Below, one piece after another: positions 63,259 through 64,000 of a stretch of 64,000 nucleotides of DNA. The position numbers and the translations under genes were made by a program. The notes under the pieces are model-generated. The model ran no database searches and was not told the DNA's origin. It saw nothing but the letters and a program-made list of their open reading frames with translations. This DNA is from Coriobacteriaceae bacterium. Its GTDB lineage: Bacteria; Actinomycetota; Coriobacteriia; Coriobacteriales; Atopobiaceae. The stretch spans positions 42,875-106,874 of the forward strand of contig SFGZ01000011.1 in NCBI GenBank assembly GCA_004557505.1, read 5' to 3'. Every line of letters starts with the position of its first letter. The stretch's first letter is position 1.

Positions 63259-64000
63259 GTGCGCAGATATGTAAGCCTTGACAAGGGCTGGAGCTTCCGC
63301 GGGCCAGGGGGAGACGTCACGCGGGTCGACGTGCCCCACACCTGGAACGCCGAAGACGGGCAGGATGGTGGCAACGACTACTGGCGTGGCACCTGCGGTT
63401 ACAGCCGGGACTTCCGCACGCCCGAGGGCTTCGACCCCTCGCGTTGCGTTGCCTATCTCGAGTTCGATGGCGTGAACGCATCCGCGGACGTGACGGTGAA
63501 CGGGAGCGCGCCCTTCCACCACGACGGGGGCTACGCCCGCTTCCGCGTCGACGTGACGTCTGAGCTCGCTCCGGCGGGAGAGGACAACAGCCTGAGCGTC
63601 GCGGTGGACAACTCCGTGAACGACCGCGTCTATCCCCAGAAGGCGGACTTCACCTTCTATGGGGGCATCTATCGCAGCGTCCGCCTCGTGCTCGCGGACG
63701 CCACGCACTTCTCGCTTGATTGCAGCGGGGGGCCGGGGATTGCCGTGACCCCCAAGATCGGTGACGGTGGGCGGGACGCCAGCCTGCGAGCTCGCGCACA
63801 AGATGGACGAGACCCGCTTCACCACGCTTGCCTGCTACGCCATGTGCGGCCCCTTCAACCGCACCGCGTTCGTGAGCGACGTGGTGAGCTGGAACCTCTA
63901 TCTGGGCTGGTACGTCCCGGGGCTCTTCCTCAACAAGCTCTGGTTCGGCTTCTTCCACCTGGTACACCCCACGCGCGCGCTCGGCATGTCCGAGTACGGC
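63259..64000 (+). pseudogene. GH2 glycoside hydrolase gene with internal deletion (3' partial)
   Basis: Start GTG 63259 after GGAGGGGAGGGG. The first 178 codons give the GH2 jelly-roll domain (VDVPHTWNAEDGQDGGNDYWRG, YLEFDGVNASADVTVNG, FTFYGGIYRSVRL) and the beginning of the second domain (AVTPKIGD). At about 63785 the phase changes: ELAHKMDETRFTTLACYAMCG, then VVSWNLYLGWY and LGMSEYG, belongs to the catalytic barrel but lies one base out of frame. Roughly 200 or more residues, including the acid/base glutamate region, are missing. It could have been a beta-galactosidase or beta-glucuronidase; the uxaC context favours the latter. The original frame stays open to the edge only because of composition. 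Confidence 0.75.

Overview
The window is GC-rich (by eye well over 60 %) with dense, tightly coupled operons. The synteny rapZ-whiA-gap-pgk-tpiA-secG, PTS-based sugar uptake, several oligopeptide ABC transporters and the absence of any respiratory gene suggest a fermentative high-GC Gram-positive. Class Coriobacteriia (Olsenella/Collinsella-like) is my best guess, from style and synteny only.

Layout. 1-2568: sialic-acid catabolic genes (lyase-family protein cut by the left edge, ROK sugar kinase, nanE). 2606-7677: fructose operon (Gfo/Idh/MocA oxidoreductase, DeoR-type regulator, fruK, fruA) with DeoR-like repeats in front and a large two-way hairpin before fruA. 7833-13035: rapZ-whiA-gap-pgk-tpiA, without yvcK between rapZ and whiA. 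13120-17296: a creatininase-family enzyme, a peptide-binding lipoprotein and an M18 aminopeptidase lie between tpiA and secG and are bracketed by two copies of a REP-like hairpin repeat. 17530-33367: secG, two more creatininase paralogues, an M42 aminopeptidase, and two complete Dpp/Opp-type peptide ABC systems. Together these form a large peptide/amide uptake and hydrolysis region with three binding lipoproteins.

33526-42040: tRNA-Leu, a PAS/GAF/PP2C phosphatase next to a fused STAS-HATPase protein (a compact partner-switching module), tRNA-Cys and tRNA-Gly, a predicted permease, a cysteine desulfurase followed by mnmA, and a YbhN/AglD-type membrane protein. 42121-43263 is a DUF389 membrane protein carrying an EF-hand-like loop. 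43397-43775 is a nested inverted-repeat element. 43946-49707 encodes TerB-domain protein, DUF2791-type ATPase and Lhr-like helicase, the composition of the Shango anti-phage system. A gene of unknown function with a LexA-box-like palindrome in its promoter follows.

50803-53065: a TIM-barrel protein and hisS. 53242-59640 is poorer in GC and looks acquired: a doubly broken MFS gene, an orphan membrane protein, and a GH4 phosphoglucosidase / RpiR regulator / PTS EIICB set. 59771-64000 is a decaying hexuronate locus: a PrsW-like remnant, a GntR/FCD regulator, palindromic operators at two promoters, a uxuA remnant, an intact uxaC and a GH2 gene with an internal deletion that runs off the right edge.

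The strongest candidates for unusual biology are the defence operon with its adjacent palindromic element, the REP-bracketed creatininase/peptide block, the EF-hand DUF389 protein, and the structured leaders in front of fruA and the second dpp operon.
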